DNA of 64,000 nt from Dryas octopetala (Eukaryota > Streptophyta > Magnoliopsida > Rosales > Rosaceae): NCBI GenBank assembly GCA_963921425.1, contig OY992838.1, positions 5,766,001 to 5,830,000 of the forward strand, read 5' to 3'. Positions within the stretch are counted from its first letter, which is position 1, and the number at the start of each line of letters is the position of its first letter. Position numbers and translations under genes: made by a program. The notes beneath the pieces are model-generated. The model saw nothing but the letters and a program-made list of their open reading frames with translations, was not told the DNA's origin and ran no database searches. This document shows, in pieces, positions 36,140-47,385 of the stretch.

Positions 36140-38851
36140 ATGGAAGGAGAAGAAAGCCTGTCCGAGTTGAAGCGATCGCAGCGAGTATCGGGCAACAGAC
36201 GCAGTACGCGTTCGCAAGTGGCACCAGACTGGACAGCAACGGACGCACTCATTCTCGTGAATGAGGTAGCTGCTGTTGAAGCCGATTGTCTGAAAGCGTT
36301 CTCGAGCTTTCAGAAATGGACGATTATAGCTGAGAATTGCACTGCTTTGGGCGTATCGCGGTCTTTGAATCAGTATCGCCGAAAGTGGGACGCTTTGCGT
36401 GATGAGTACAACAGTATCAAGCAATGGGAGTCGCAGTCCGGAGCTGAGTCGTATTGGGATTTGGGAATTGGAAGGAGAAAGCAGCTGGGGCTTCCTGAGA
36501 ATTTTGATCATGAGTTGTTCAAAGCCATTGATAGTTATGTGAGGGTGCAGGAGAACCAGTCGGATACAGACCCAGACCCAGATAGTGACCCGGAAGCTGA
36601 GGCCGAGGCTGACATGCCCGATTTCGTTGCAGAGCCAGGTATGCTTGTTTTCCAACTCCAATAGGAAATTTGTATTGATATTGAATTGTTATTGAGTGCC
36701 TTGTGGTGCCTCCCAAAATGGTATTTGTGGATGTTTATGTGCAATTTAGTGCTTTGTGATTACTTGGTAATTGTCAATTTTAGTTATCAATTGCCTGTTT
36801 ATTTTGCATTTTCTTTTCTGTTGTGCCGGCAGAAATATATGATCAGGGGGTGGGTTGCATTTGGAACTTAATTGGAACAAACTTATGACAATGAGACCTC
36901 TCTAAATATTAGGATTATCGCTTTAATGCCTCATCATTAAGAGGAAACTTGTGATATTCGGCTTAAGAACTCCTGAAAGCAATAAGGGAAACAGTTAATT
37001 AACGTACGTACGTATGCATGCATGTATATGTATATGTATATATATTGCAAATTCAAGAAAGAAGGGTTTACCATGCCTTTTTTGTCTTACACCATACAGT
37101 ATTGCAAATGTCTTTTACTTAACCTTTCTAGATTTGAGACGGTCATTTTATTTCCTTTCACTTACAAAATGGAGTTTGATCACACTACTCTTAGCTGAAA
37201 CGGGGTTTGGTAGGCTCAGGTTTGGCCTATTCGAATCCTAAATTTCCCGTGACTGATTCGCTGAGTCATATATACACTCAACTCAGCCTCCGGTTTGTTT
37301 GCAGGTGCATGTGCAGAGAGGCAGACACGCAAGCACAGAAGCTGTGTGCTTGGGGTCTAATCCTTTCAAGCACCTTTGTGAAAGCACGTACACTGTGTGC
37401 TTCAGTCCTTTACCTTTGGAAACACTTCTGACTTACAGTATTGAAAGGCAAATAACATTGTGAAACACTCACATAGAAGCATGAGAAACTGAACCTAGCT
37501 GCAATGCGAACCAAAAGAAAAAGGAGTGGAAATATAAAGTCAAATCTAGGAAATGAAACATTAATTGATGTGCAACCGACTTGAAAAATTACAAGAGAGG
37601 GGTGATAACTCTAGAATTATATGTGAGTTGTCATTCAATGCATTTACCTCTGCAATGATTTTGTCTTGGCATCATTAATGGCCGTACGGATGTTTACGTT
37701 TAAAGTATGCCCTCCTAAATCATCTCATTATTTGGGAAGATGATCAATGAAGCGGGAGGGTCAGATCTAACCTGCTTCATATAGTATGATGTTATATATG
37801 TTGCTCGTAAGTTACTCTTAATAATGGATATTCTATGGACTTTAAACTTTATAGCAGAACATAATCTTTATTATTTTTCTGATAGGAAACATAGTCTTTA
37901 TTATTGATAAATGTAGGACATATAAAAGCCAAATAGTAAATAGAACTGGAAAGTTTCTTGTTTACTTTGTCTATGATGTTTATAGGTGAATAAGTTTTCT
38001 CCATAACCAGTTCGGGTTACATAACAAGCTATGGAACACAAACTGAGACTTGAATCTTAAAGGAAGAATGCTGTCATGCATGAATATTTTGGAAACATGT
38101 GGAAGTTGTGACTTATGTCAGCTAAGATATGTACATCCACTTACTAGTTAGTGGGGGATATTTTGAAAGGTTTAAGGGCTGAGTTTGTGTTGTGAAAACG
38201 GTTAGATCATTTTGATAGTACAACTGCATAAGTTGTGCTGACTTTTGAGTAATGGGTAAGTAAATGAATGGTAAATATGGTTTAATTGTTTTTGTGCTTG
38301 AAGCCATTAAACAGCATAACAAGTAGTTTGCTTGTGAAAGCCTTGGTGCTATACATCATCACCAGCTCTGTTCTTATAACTGTCCTGTATGATTAGAGCC
38401 CAAGAGGAAAAGGTGTCGGTCAACACGTCAGAAAAGCTGTCCAATAGAAAATTCAGTTAGAAGCTGTGCAGTAGAAAAGCCTCATGAAACCCTTGCAGAA
38501 GAAAAACCTGTGGTAAGCTGCTCAGAAGAAGAAATTCCTCTGAAGAGCCTGGCAGGAGAAAAGCTTCAGAAAAGCTGTGCGAAGAAAAAACATAAAAATA
38601 GTCCAATAAAAGAAGAGGCAATCAGCATTGAAGAACAGGAGCAAATGATGGCTATGAAATTGCGTGAAAATGCAGAACTAATCCGTGCTATTGTTACTGA
38701 GAAGGCGGAAAATGTGGCTGCTGATGGAAAGAGCACCAAGGACCTCCAAACTGATTTTGTTAGGCGCCAAGGGGACCGTGTTATTGCATGCCTTGGAGAT
38801 ATTGTCAAGACTCTTGACCAGTTCCATCACCTTGTCCGAGGATGTGAGTAG
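36140..38851 (+). CDS. Trihelix transcription factor, ASR3-like, 2 exons
   Basis: Exons 36140-36638 and 38397-38851 give 317 residues with a 1.76 kb intron. The Myb/SANT-like trihelix domain spans about residues 28-105 (PDWTATDALILVNEV, FQKWTIIAENC, RSLNQYRRKWDALRDEYNSIKQWE), carrying the spaced aromatic residues of this class. An acidic linker (TDPDPDSDPEAEAEAD) and a basic stretch (PKRKRCRSTRQK, spanning the exon junction, a plausible nuclear signal) follow. Then comes a helical C-terminal region (EEQEQMMAMKLRENAELIRAIV) likely to dimerise. ASR3 relatives repress defence genes in Arabidopsis; a similar role here is inference. The GAG TAG end overlaps a gtgagt donor-like string, so an alternative longer end is possible. 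Confidence 0.88.
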
Positions 38852-39330
38852 TTTTTCTCTATCCTTTTTATTTATTTTTTTTCTTTCTGGATGTGAATAT
38901 TTTAATGGAATGTGAATATTTAAAGGTTAAGAGTTTGATGTTAAAATTTACCATAAAATGCTAAATGCAACATTGGAGGTTTCTTCATTACTGTGCTGTT
39001 TGCCTGTTGAAGACCAGTTTAGTGTTGATGAGAGTGGTCCTTGCTCTCTTTGGCGTTAACCGTGTTATAGTCCAATCTGTCTACTTTAAAGAGCAAGGTT
39101 AATCTGCCATTCTAGAAAAAGAGTAAGTTTAACTCTTTTTTTCTCCAACCTTTTTCCTGTTTACAATTCTCTCACAGAGCGGGTCCACAAACATAATTTT
39201 TTACATGAAATAAAAATGTGCTCCCTTATTTATTCCTATGCATTTTATTTGAAGGAACATGCAAAACCTAGCTAGCTCCTACCCAGAAAGGAGTTAATTG
39301 GACTAAAAATGTAATTACCAGCTTAATTAA
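38852..39330. other. Short convergent intergenic region
   Basis: 3' flanks of the trihelix and DUF3537 genes; T-rich, nothing else seen. Confidence 0.6.
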
Positions 39331-41286
39331 TCAAGACAAAACAACCACTTTACTAAGTACCCACAGAACCAGAGAGAACTCAAATGCGAACAGTGTGTGA
39401 AGCAGTCCCCGATCAAGCGCAAACCCAAACAGCGTGATCCCGCCATTGTTGTGTTGTAGATATGACACTGCACAAACAAAGTACAAAAACAGTCAGATTT
39501 ATTGATTCGTATGGTTTACAAGTAATTGCACACATTAATTCCGAGTTTTCGTTTAAGATGATAGGAAGTAATATACCAACCTAGAGCTTGCCTAGTTTGG
39601 AATGAGGAAGGGTGTTGTGGAGAAATTGAAGTTGAATTGTTGGATGAATTATGAGAGTCACTCTCTCCACAACATCCATTAGCCTCAGCTAGGTTCTGCT
39701 GGCCTTTTCCATGCTCTAATCCAGCAGCAGATGAACAAGTCAAGAGCATGTGCCATCTTGTCGCAATTGCCACAATTCCTTGAGCTCTATGCGTTATTCT
39801 TGCTGCCTCCATCAAGCACAAGAACAACCCACTAAGCTCCACAGCAGAGCAAACCACAAGATCACCAGAGTTTAGGAAAGTCTTCTCCGTCTTGGATGCC
39901 AAAACCAGAAACAAGGCCCCAAATTGACTGACAGTGATGGTCACCAAGCAACCAATGATGAAGAATCTGTACCTATGGCTCGTAACCCACAATTGCTTTC
40001 TTATTCTTATATGCTCCTGAAATCAAAGTAATATATCTTATATTAATGGAAGGCAAAAAATGTAAGACAATAACAAAATCCCAAAAACTTAATTAAATTA
40101 TTGGGGAACGAGTTATCCGGCTATGTATATAAAGCTAATACTCCACATGGAGTTGATTATGCATATAGAGAGAGATTGCTAAATGCATATATATAGTTTG
40201 GGTGCAGTCCTACCCTATAAGATTAACATGTTAACCGAGAAGATCGAGAGGATAGGTGATGAAAGTTTTGAACCCAAAACCTCATAGGATTAAAATTTTC
40301 ATATCATATTAGACAATTTTAAGTGACGGAACATTAAGAGCTATTCTGACCATATAATATATATATATATATATTTTTTTTAATCACAACCCTAGACCAC
40401 CCCCTAATTTAGTAAGTTTATCCCAATACATTTTGAAATTATGATTTTGTTCATGTGATTATTGAATCCTAAAAGTTTAAGTTGTTATGAAATATATAAG
40501 TTAATAATGTACGTATATGAAATTAATAAAAAATATCATTATCGAAAGAAATTATATGAAAATTTGACACCATGCCTGAAATATGACGCTGGATTCGGAC
40601 TGACACCCCTCAAAGAACTTATGCAGCCCTTCGAACCTCAGTATCTGGAGCTCGCACGTCAACCGAAACATAACACAAACCAGCAAGAACACCCCGGTCC
40701 GATAAACCCACGAGGCCAAAACCAGAACAAACACAACGGAGTTCAGTGGGACCCCCGGGCCGATACAAGGCAGCGAAACTTTTACGGTGGAGAAGAACAT
40801 GATCTTGTGAGCGAACTCGATGAAAAACGAGGGCAACAGTATGCACGCCAGGCTCTTGAAGGCCTTGTCCAGCTCGCGGGTGTATCCTCGACGGACTGAG
40901 GATGAGTCGTCTCCCAGTCCGTCGAGAAAGAGGAGTTGCTTCAGGCCGTAACGCCTGAAGAACCTAGAGAGGGTGTAGAACCCGAGCCCGGCTAGGCCGG
41001 ACTCGGGAAGCTGGACGAGCTTATTGAGCTGGGTGGGGTCCTCGGGAGGGACTTGGATGCAGAGGGAGGTGAGGATGGGGACCAGGAGGGTTAGGAGGGT
41101 GAAGGTGAAGTAGGAGATGAGTTTTCCGTGGCAGGTGGAGTGGTCGAGTGCGCACCATTTGAGGCTGAACCTAAAGTTGGAGAGCTCGTCCGAGGGGTGG
41201 AGGAGGAAGGGGAGGTCGGGTCGGGTCGGGTCGTCCTTGGGTTGGATGTGGATGTGGGTGTTGGGTGGAGTGGTGGAGAGGTTCAT
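39331..41286 (-). CDS. DUF3537 multi-pass membrane protein (plant gustatory-receptor-like), 3 exons
   Basis: Exons 41286-40576, 40016-39581 and 39467-39331 give 427 residues. Hydrophobic segments include LISYFTFTLLTLLVPILTSL, SLACILLPSFFIEFAHKI, SVVFVLVLASWVY, GVFLLVCVMF, FFIIGCLVTITVSQFGALFLV and VVCSAVELSGLFLCLM, so about seven membrane spans. The end YLQHNNGGITLFGFALDR is a signature I associate with DUF3537. Published structure-based work placed DUF3537 proteins among relatives of insect gustatory/odorant receptors; plant function is unknown. Exon 1 seems to use a GC donor (CAG|gcatgg), since it joins in frame to the acceptor before EHIRIRKQLWVTSHRY. A Ser/Asn/His-rich loop lies in exon 2 (SDSHNSSNNSTSISPQHPSS). 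Confidence 0.9.
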
Positions 41287-42749
41287 GGGGTTGGTTTGGA
41301 GTAATAGTGTATATGTGTGAGAAAAATTTGTGTCAATGCAAGGAAAGAAAGAGTGATCGAGAGATCGAGGTGTTGCTTGACATTTGATGAAGGGTGATAT
41401 CCCTTTTAATTAGTTAATGTAATTTGGTGACTTACTTATGAAACTAATTTCATCAAAAGTGGAAAAGCTTTAATGATCAAATTAAGGGTTAATTAAAGAA
41501 CTAAAAAAGGTGGTAAAAGAGAGAGGGTGTTTGTGTATTTGCATGGTGGTTGTGAAACTATTTGAATTTCATGCTAATTTCTTTTGGAAATGAATATATT
41601 ATGTACTTAATAGTTAATACTTATTTTGATATTACTTGACTTTAAATTCTAACTATGAGTTTTTCTCTACGAAAATGAAAAGTATTCAGAACTCACTTGA
41701 GTGCCACTTGGACGTACGGCTTGTTTGTAGACACGCGTTTGTTGTAAAATCTAACCATTAATGCCAGCTGAGCGGTAACCACGAAGAAGTAATGAATATG
41801 CATGAGGTTTGAAAAGGGTGAGATGGAGTTGGAAAAGAAAAGGCAAGATTGCTTGCTTTTTCTCGTGATCGATCAAGTTGTAGCTAGCTCTTTGCCCTGT
41901 ACTAGAGGTTTCAATGAATTGAAGTGAAGAATACAGATGTGCTGAAAGAGATGGAGTTGCTTTCTATTTGCCATGCCAATAATTTATATTCGTTTCTTAA
42001 TTAAGTTGCTTATTCTAATTAATATATAAAAGGAATCACTGATGATATGATATTAATTGTACATGTGGCAAATTCAGAGAATGGAAATGAGAGAGTGGTA
42101 CTTAAACTACTAGTTAATTATGGTATCAATACAATCAACCACACGTGAACTCTTTGGGAGTTATGGGTTCAACACCGTGTGACTGCACCCACCAAGAAGA
42201 AAGAAAAGAAGTCCCTGCGTCCTAAAACTGTAAAACATGCGCCTACAAGGCTCCTACAAGGCTACAATCCGCCGGCCAGTTCCTGCAATCAAAACTTTCC
42301 TTCATATATAGGCATCAATTAATGTGTGCACAAATGGACAATACCTTGCATCCTAAACTTCATTTATCTCATTTCATCTCAAATTTTCATGCTTAATTTC
42401 ATTGAGAAAGGAGCTAGCTTTAAAATTTATATATATAGATCTTAATTCTCCAACTAAAAAAGTTGACTGATTCATGTATCTTTCAATTGCAATCATTAAA
42501 AACTACAAGAGTAAAATTGACACAATTAAAATTATAAAAACTTTGGTAAAATTTGCCTTAAACTATAAAGACCAAATTAATTTGGCAAATAATTATGTAT
42601 TACTTACTATTCAAACTTGGTATCATACTATATCACTTACTACGTACCATGATATATAGCTATCATGCTACCAAGTTAGAGAAGTAAGTGTAAGTGCACG
42701 TGAACTCCGGCCTTACAAGTTCAATATCATAATAGCTGTCATAATATAT

Positions 42750-42793
<44 letters not shown>

Positions 42794-43905
42794 ACCAAGT
42801 TTTGAATAGTAAGTGTATGTGCATGATAGCTATCATGCATATACGTACATGTGAACTCCGGCCTATCATGCGCTGCTCAATACCTATCCGGCCATATATA
42901 TATATACCATCCGAAACCAGTCGGCTCCACAACACCACAAGAACAAGCTATATATGTGGTTATTACTTATATATTGTTCATGATATATGTGTTGAAAAGA
43001 TCGAACAATTAAGATTCACACTTCTGAATTCACGTACATCGATCTGATAATTTAATTAAGTTGAAATAAGGGTGGTTAATTGATTCCACCCGCTGAGAAA
43101 TGGAGTACGTATTGGAATCTGATGTCAAATTGCAGTTGACTTGTGGAGAGGATTACTCTTTATAGGTAAGGAGTCAATGATTATTCTACAAGAAAAGGTC
43201 TGCAGTAGTCTACAATATTACCCATTCTCTATAAGACAAGCACAACCCAAAATGCAACTACGTACCTACTTAAGCAAATTACAAAACATGCACTTGGGGC
43301 TGTATAAACATGGTCCAATTAAGTGTCATATATCTTTTCAATTTTTCATGGGTACGTTAACTAGCTCCCCCAATAGTTGAAAGTTCATGAAAGACCTATG
43401 TGAATGAGTAGGAATAAATGGACGGGCTTTCATGGCCAACACATTAATGGAATCTCAATCTAGCTCATAATTAGCCTACCACACATATATTATTACCTAG
43501 CTCAGTAAATAATGGTATAGCACGTATATATGAAGTATATAATGCTATATATGAAAGTGATATTATCGTTGTTATCATAAGATAAAGTCGGCTGAGCCAA
43601 CAATGAAACTCCCCCATCACCATTAACAAGAACAAAAGATGATCGCAACATAACAGCACACATACACCAAGCTACTTACAAAAACAATAAAAAATCACAC
43701 ATTTAAGAATGAAATCTAATAATTATTAAAGAAGAAAGAATGTATAACATCGCCGGCTCTCATTCACCCATGCCAGCTCATCACCAACCTTGTCATTCTC
43801 GCACCCAATCAACACTTATTTGTACTCTCCAACACCATTAATCTCCTCCATTTCCTTCTTCTTCCAAACCCCATTTCATCACTTTCAATCTTATGCACCC
43901 ACAAC
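41287..43905. other. Intergenic between DUF3537 and the pollen RLK, with a MITE-like hairpin
   Basis: AT-rich DNA with simple repeats. The one structured part is the inverted repeat at 42603-42814, listed separately. A SINE-like B box 'gggttcaacacc' near 42168 is too weak to call. Confidence 0.6.
42603..42814. mobile_element. MITE-like inverted repeat with (AT)n core
   Basis: Left arm 42603-42627 and right arm 42789-42814 are reverse complements over about 25 bases with a single one-base indel ('acttactattcaaacttgg' against its complement). Between them lies an (AT)n run at 42751-42790. A direct repeat 'gtgaactccggcct' occurs at 42700 and 42852, inside and outside the hairpin. Terminal motif and target duplication are unclear. 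Confidence 0.5.
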
Positions 43906-46253
43906 ATGGCTCGCAGCAAAGCCTATGATGATCATCACTGGCTTTTGCTTTTCATGTCGTTTTTGTTGTTATTACTATGTTTTGTGTCGTCGTCTGCTGC
44001 TAGCGAAGCCGACACCCTCCTCAAGTTCAAGGCCCTCCTCTCAAACGACACGGCGCTCAACAACTGGAACAAATCCACCAATCCCAACCCCTGCAACGGC
44101 AGCCACAGCAATTGGTTCGGTGTGTTATGCGACAAGAACGGGTACGTATATGGGCTGGGCCTACACAACGTGGGCCTGATGGGCCTGATCGACATAGACA
44201 CGCTCATGGACCTGCCGGCCCTGCGGTCCATAGGCTTCATAAACAACAGCTTTGTGGGCCCACTGCCAGATGTGAAAAGACTGAGTTTGCTGATTGGCGT
44301 GTACTTGTCGGGTAACCAATTTAACGGTGAAATCCGGGAGGACGCTTTCGAGGGCATGCGTGGTTTGAAGAAGGTGTATTTGGATCGAAATGAGTTTACG
44401 GGGAATATTCCGAGTTCTCTGGTTGCATCGGATAAGCTTTCGGAGTTGGACCTTCATGCGAACCAGTTCAGTGGCAAGATACCAGATTTTAAACCAAGGG
44501 AATGGAAGGAGATAAATCTAGCAGATAACCAGTTTCAAGGTCCTATTCCGAAAACCCTCAGCAAGGCCGATGCAAGAGCTTTCGCAGGTAATTAAGTAAA
44601 CTCATTTTGATTAGTCGATAAAGTTTTCCTTTCATATAATACATGCACTTATAATCTGAATTATTGATTAAGTTGACTTTTGACTAAATATGTAATTTAA
44701 ATTTATAGTTTAACAATGTGAATATCTTGTATTGTGCCTCGTGAGTATCTTATAATAGAACATTAGCTAATAAATAATGCCCTATTGTCCATTCTCTTTT
44801 GCATTTTTCCCTTTTTTCCGGTCACCCTAAGATATCATTTACTTTTATAAATATTCTGTAAATTCACGAATTTGACGATTTTTGCTTAATTTCTAATATG
44901 CTCAGATTGATGTGCAAGCTAGGTTATTCTTTTTGTTAGTAAGAGCTTGCTTTTGTTGTCCTTCTATTGATGTGCATGAAACTCATTAGGAAATCTAGAC
45001 ATGCAACAATTGATCATAGTCATTCATGCAAACGTGAATGACTGTTGTTAATATTCACTTTGAAATACGAATGATTACTTATTTGAATTAATTAGGGAAT
45101 TGAGTCTAAAGGTTAAATTCACTAATGAAAAAGATACAATTTTTAATTTCATATCAATTTTAAAATTTTCAAACATTTAGAGAAGAAGAAAGCGAATTTA
45201 ATAAAAAATTGGAATATATTGACAAGAAGATTGCGATAGCTTCTTCATTGATATCTGGTCTCAACATAGAATCGATCTAATAATGGTAGCACGTCTATCT
45301 AATGTCATTATTAGCAACTGAGATTTTGTTGACTAAATTAACAGGAAACAAAGGCTTGTGTGGAAATCCCCTTGACGCATGCAAGAACTCAAAGAAGCGA
45401 CTCCTTGTAATAGTTGGCATCATAGTTATCTCAGTGGCCATACTGTGCATGATTGGAGCAATGATCTTAAAACGGGCCCGTCGAACCCGATCCAACCAAG
45501 AGACAAAAGCCCAACCCAAGCTAGCGCCCTATTACAAAGATGGAATGGAGGCCCAAGTAGCCAATGATGATGACTTCAAGGATGGTGAGAAAGGAGGGGA
45601 GTTATACTTTGTGAGAAAGGACAGAGAGAGGTTTGAGTTGCAAGAGCTGCTTAGGGCCCCAGCTGAGGTTTTGGGCAGTGGGAGCTTTGGATCTTCTTAC
45701 AAGGCAGGTATTTTGAGTGGGCATCCTGCCATGGTTGTGAAGAGGTTTAGGCAGATGAACAATGTGGGGAAGGAGGACTTTTATGATCACATGACAAGGC
45801 TTGGAAGGTTGTCACACCCAAATCTGCTCCCACTTGTTGCCTTTTATTATAGGAAGGAGGAAAAGCTCTTGGTTCATGTTGATGCAAATTTCCGTAAGAA
45901 AGTTACAACAACTTAGGGGTAGTGACCTGGCTGATCCGAAGTCCTGCTGGATGATGACGTGGATGTTGATTGAGATCTTCCTGTAGACAAACACAAGATC
46001 AAAGGAGATGGACCGGTGTGGTACCAGCCAAACACGCTCCGATGATGAAGTCAGTGATGTGTGTTTGATGGTGTTTGAATGGAAGTGAGGAAGAACATGT
46101 GATGAACTTGGGAGAATGGGAAGAATAAGGCAAATGTTCTGGGTTTATTCTCAGCAAGTCCAAGTGTGTTTTTTGTAAGCCAAAGTTTGTGCAAGTGTTT
46201 GCTTTGTGATGGCTGGATGGGTGGGGATTTTTGGCTTTGTGCATATAAGTTGG

Positions 46254-46261
46254 TTTATATA
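46254..46261 (-). promoter_or_regulatory. TATA box of the solo LTR
   Basis: 'tatataaa' on the minus strand in the expected middle part of the LTR. A transcript from it would run leftwards, antisense to exon 2 of the kinase gene. Confidence 0.5.
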
Positions 46262-46750
46262 GACAAGGGAAGGTGTGGAGAGTAAGTTACCTGCATGTGA
46301 TTGAGTGGCTGAGAGAGATCCACGCGTTCGGTCATAACTAGTAGCATGCACAGCTACTCACCTCCTTTGCATTCAATGCTGCATTGAATGCAAGGATGGA
46401 AGATCAGGTGGAATGCCCCAATAGTCATGGCTGTGAGCTGGAATGTCTTATCTGTCAGAGAGTCACGTCAGGTGCACTTGAGTATGGCGGTTCGTCCCAA
46501 CGTGATCTTCTTTAGGATGGCGGTGGGAGGCCGAGCCGATCCGAACACATGTCCTCACGTGTAGACGTGAAACCCATGTGTGATCGGATCGGATTTAGAC
46601 AATTCGGCCAAGCCGATTAGGTAGGTAGTGCAGTGATCCTCTCAAGTGAAATCCGGCCGCAACTAGGTTCTGAGATGACGATCACCAAAGCCGAGCCGAT
46701 CCGAACTGGGAATGGAATGGACTGAGTTGATGTGGTGATGTGGAGATCCA

Positions 46751-47385
46751 CGTCTGATCGTGATCGGTCATTGGTCCGGGCCGAGCCGAACCAATGGTTG
46801 AGATGATCAGGTGGTGACAAGATTGTCGAAGCACGTCTGATCGTGATCGGTCATTGGTCCGGGCCGAGCCGAACCAATGGTTGAGATGATCAGGTGGTGA
46901 CAAGATTGTCGAAGCACGTCTGATCGTGATCGGTCATTGGGCCGGGCCGAGCCGAACCAATGGTTGAGATGATCAGGTGCTGACAAGATTGTCGAAGCAC
47001 GTCTGATCGTGATCGGTCATTGGGCCGGGCCGAGCCGAACCAATGGTTGAGATGATCAGGTGCTGACAAGATTGTCGAAGCACGTCTGATCGTGATCGGT
47101 CATTGGTCCGGGCCGAGCCGAACCAATGGTTGAGATGATCAGGTGGTGACAAGATTGTCGAAGCACGTCTGATCGTGATCGGTCATTGGGCCGGGCCGAG
47201 CCGAACCAATGGTTGAGATGATCAGGTGCTGACAAGATTGTCGAAGCACGTCTGATCGTGATCGGTCATTGGGCCGGGCCGAGCCGAACCAATGGTTGAG
47301 ATGATCAGGTGGTGACAAGATTGTCGAAGCACGTCTGATCGTGATCGGTCATTGGGCCGGGCCGAGCCGAACCAATGGTCGAGGT
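46751..47385 (-). repeat. 83-bp tandem array, 8 units, inside the solo LTR
   Basis: 'cgtctgatcgtgatcggtca' starts at 46751, 46834, 46917, 47000, 47083, 47166, 47249 and 47332, exactly 83 bases apart each time. Units are nearly identical, with two alternating variants (cattggtccggg or cattgggccggg; caggtggtgac or caggtgctgac). Each unit contains 'gccgagccgaaccaatgg'. It lies upstream of the LTR TATA box, in U3. Confidence 0.97.

Noticed and set aside
40462-40899. 145-codon plus-strand ORF
   Set aside because: Shadow on the opposite strand of DUF3537 exon 1, which has membrane spans and family-like sequence.
42130-42200. Possible tRNA or SINE ('gggttcaacacc')
   Set aside because: Only a weak B-box resemblance, with no A box at the right distance and no cloverleaf.
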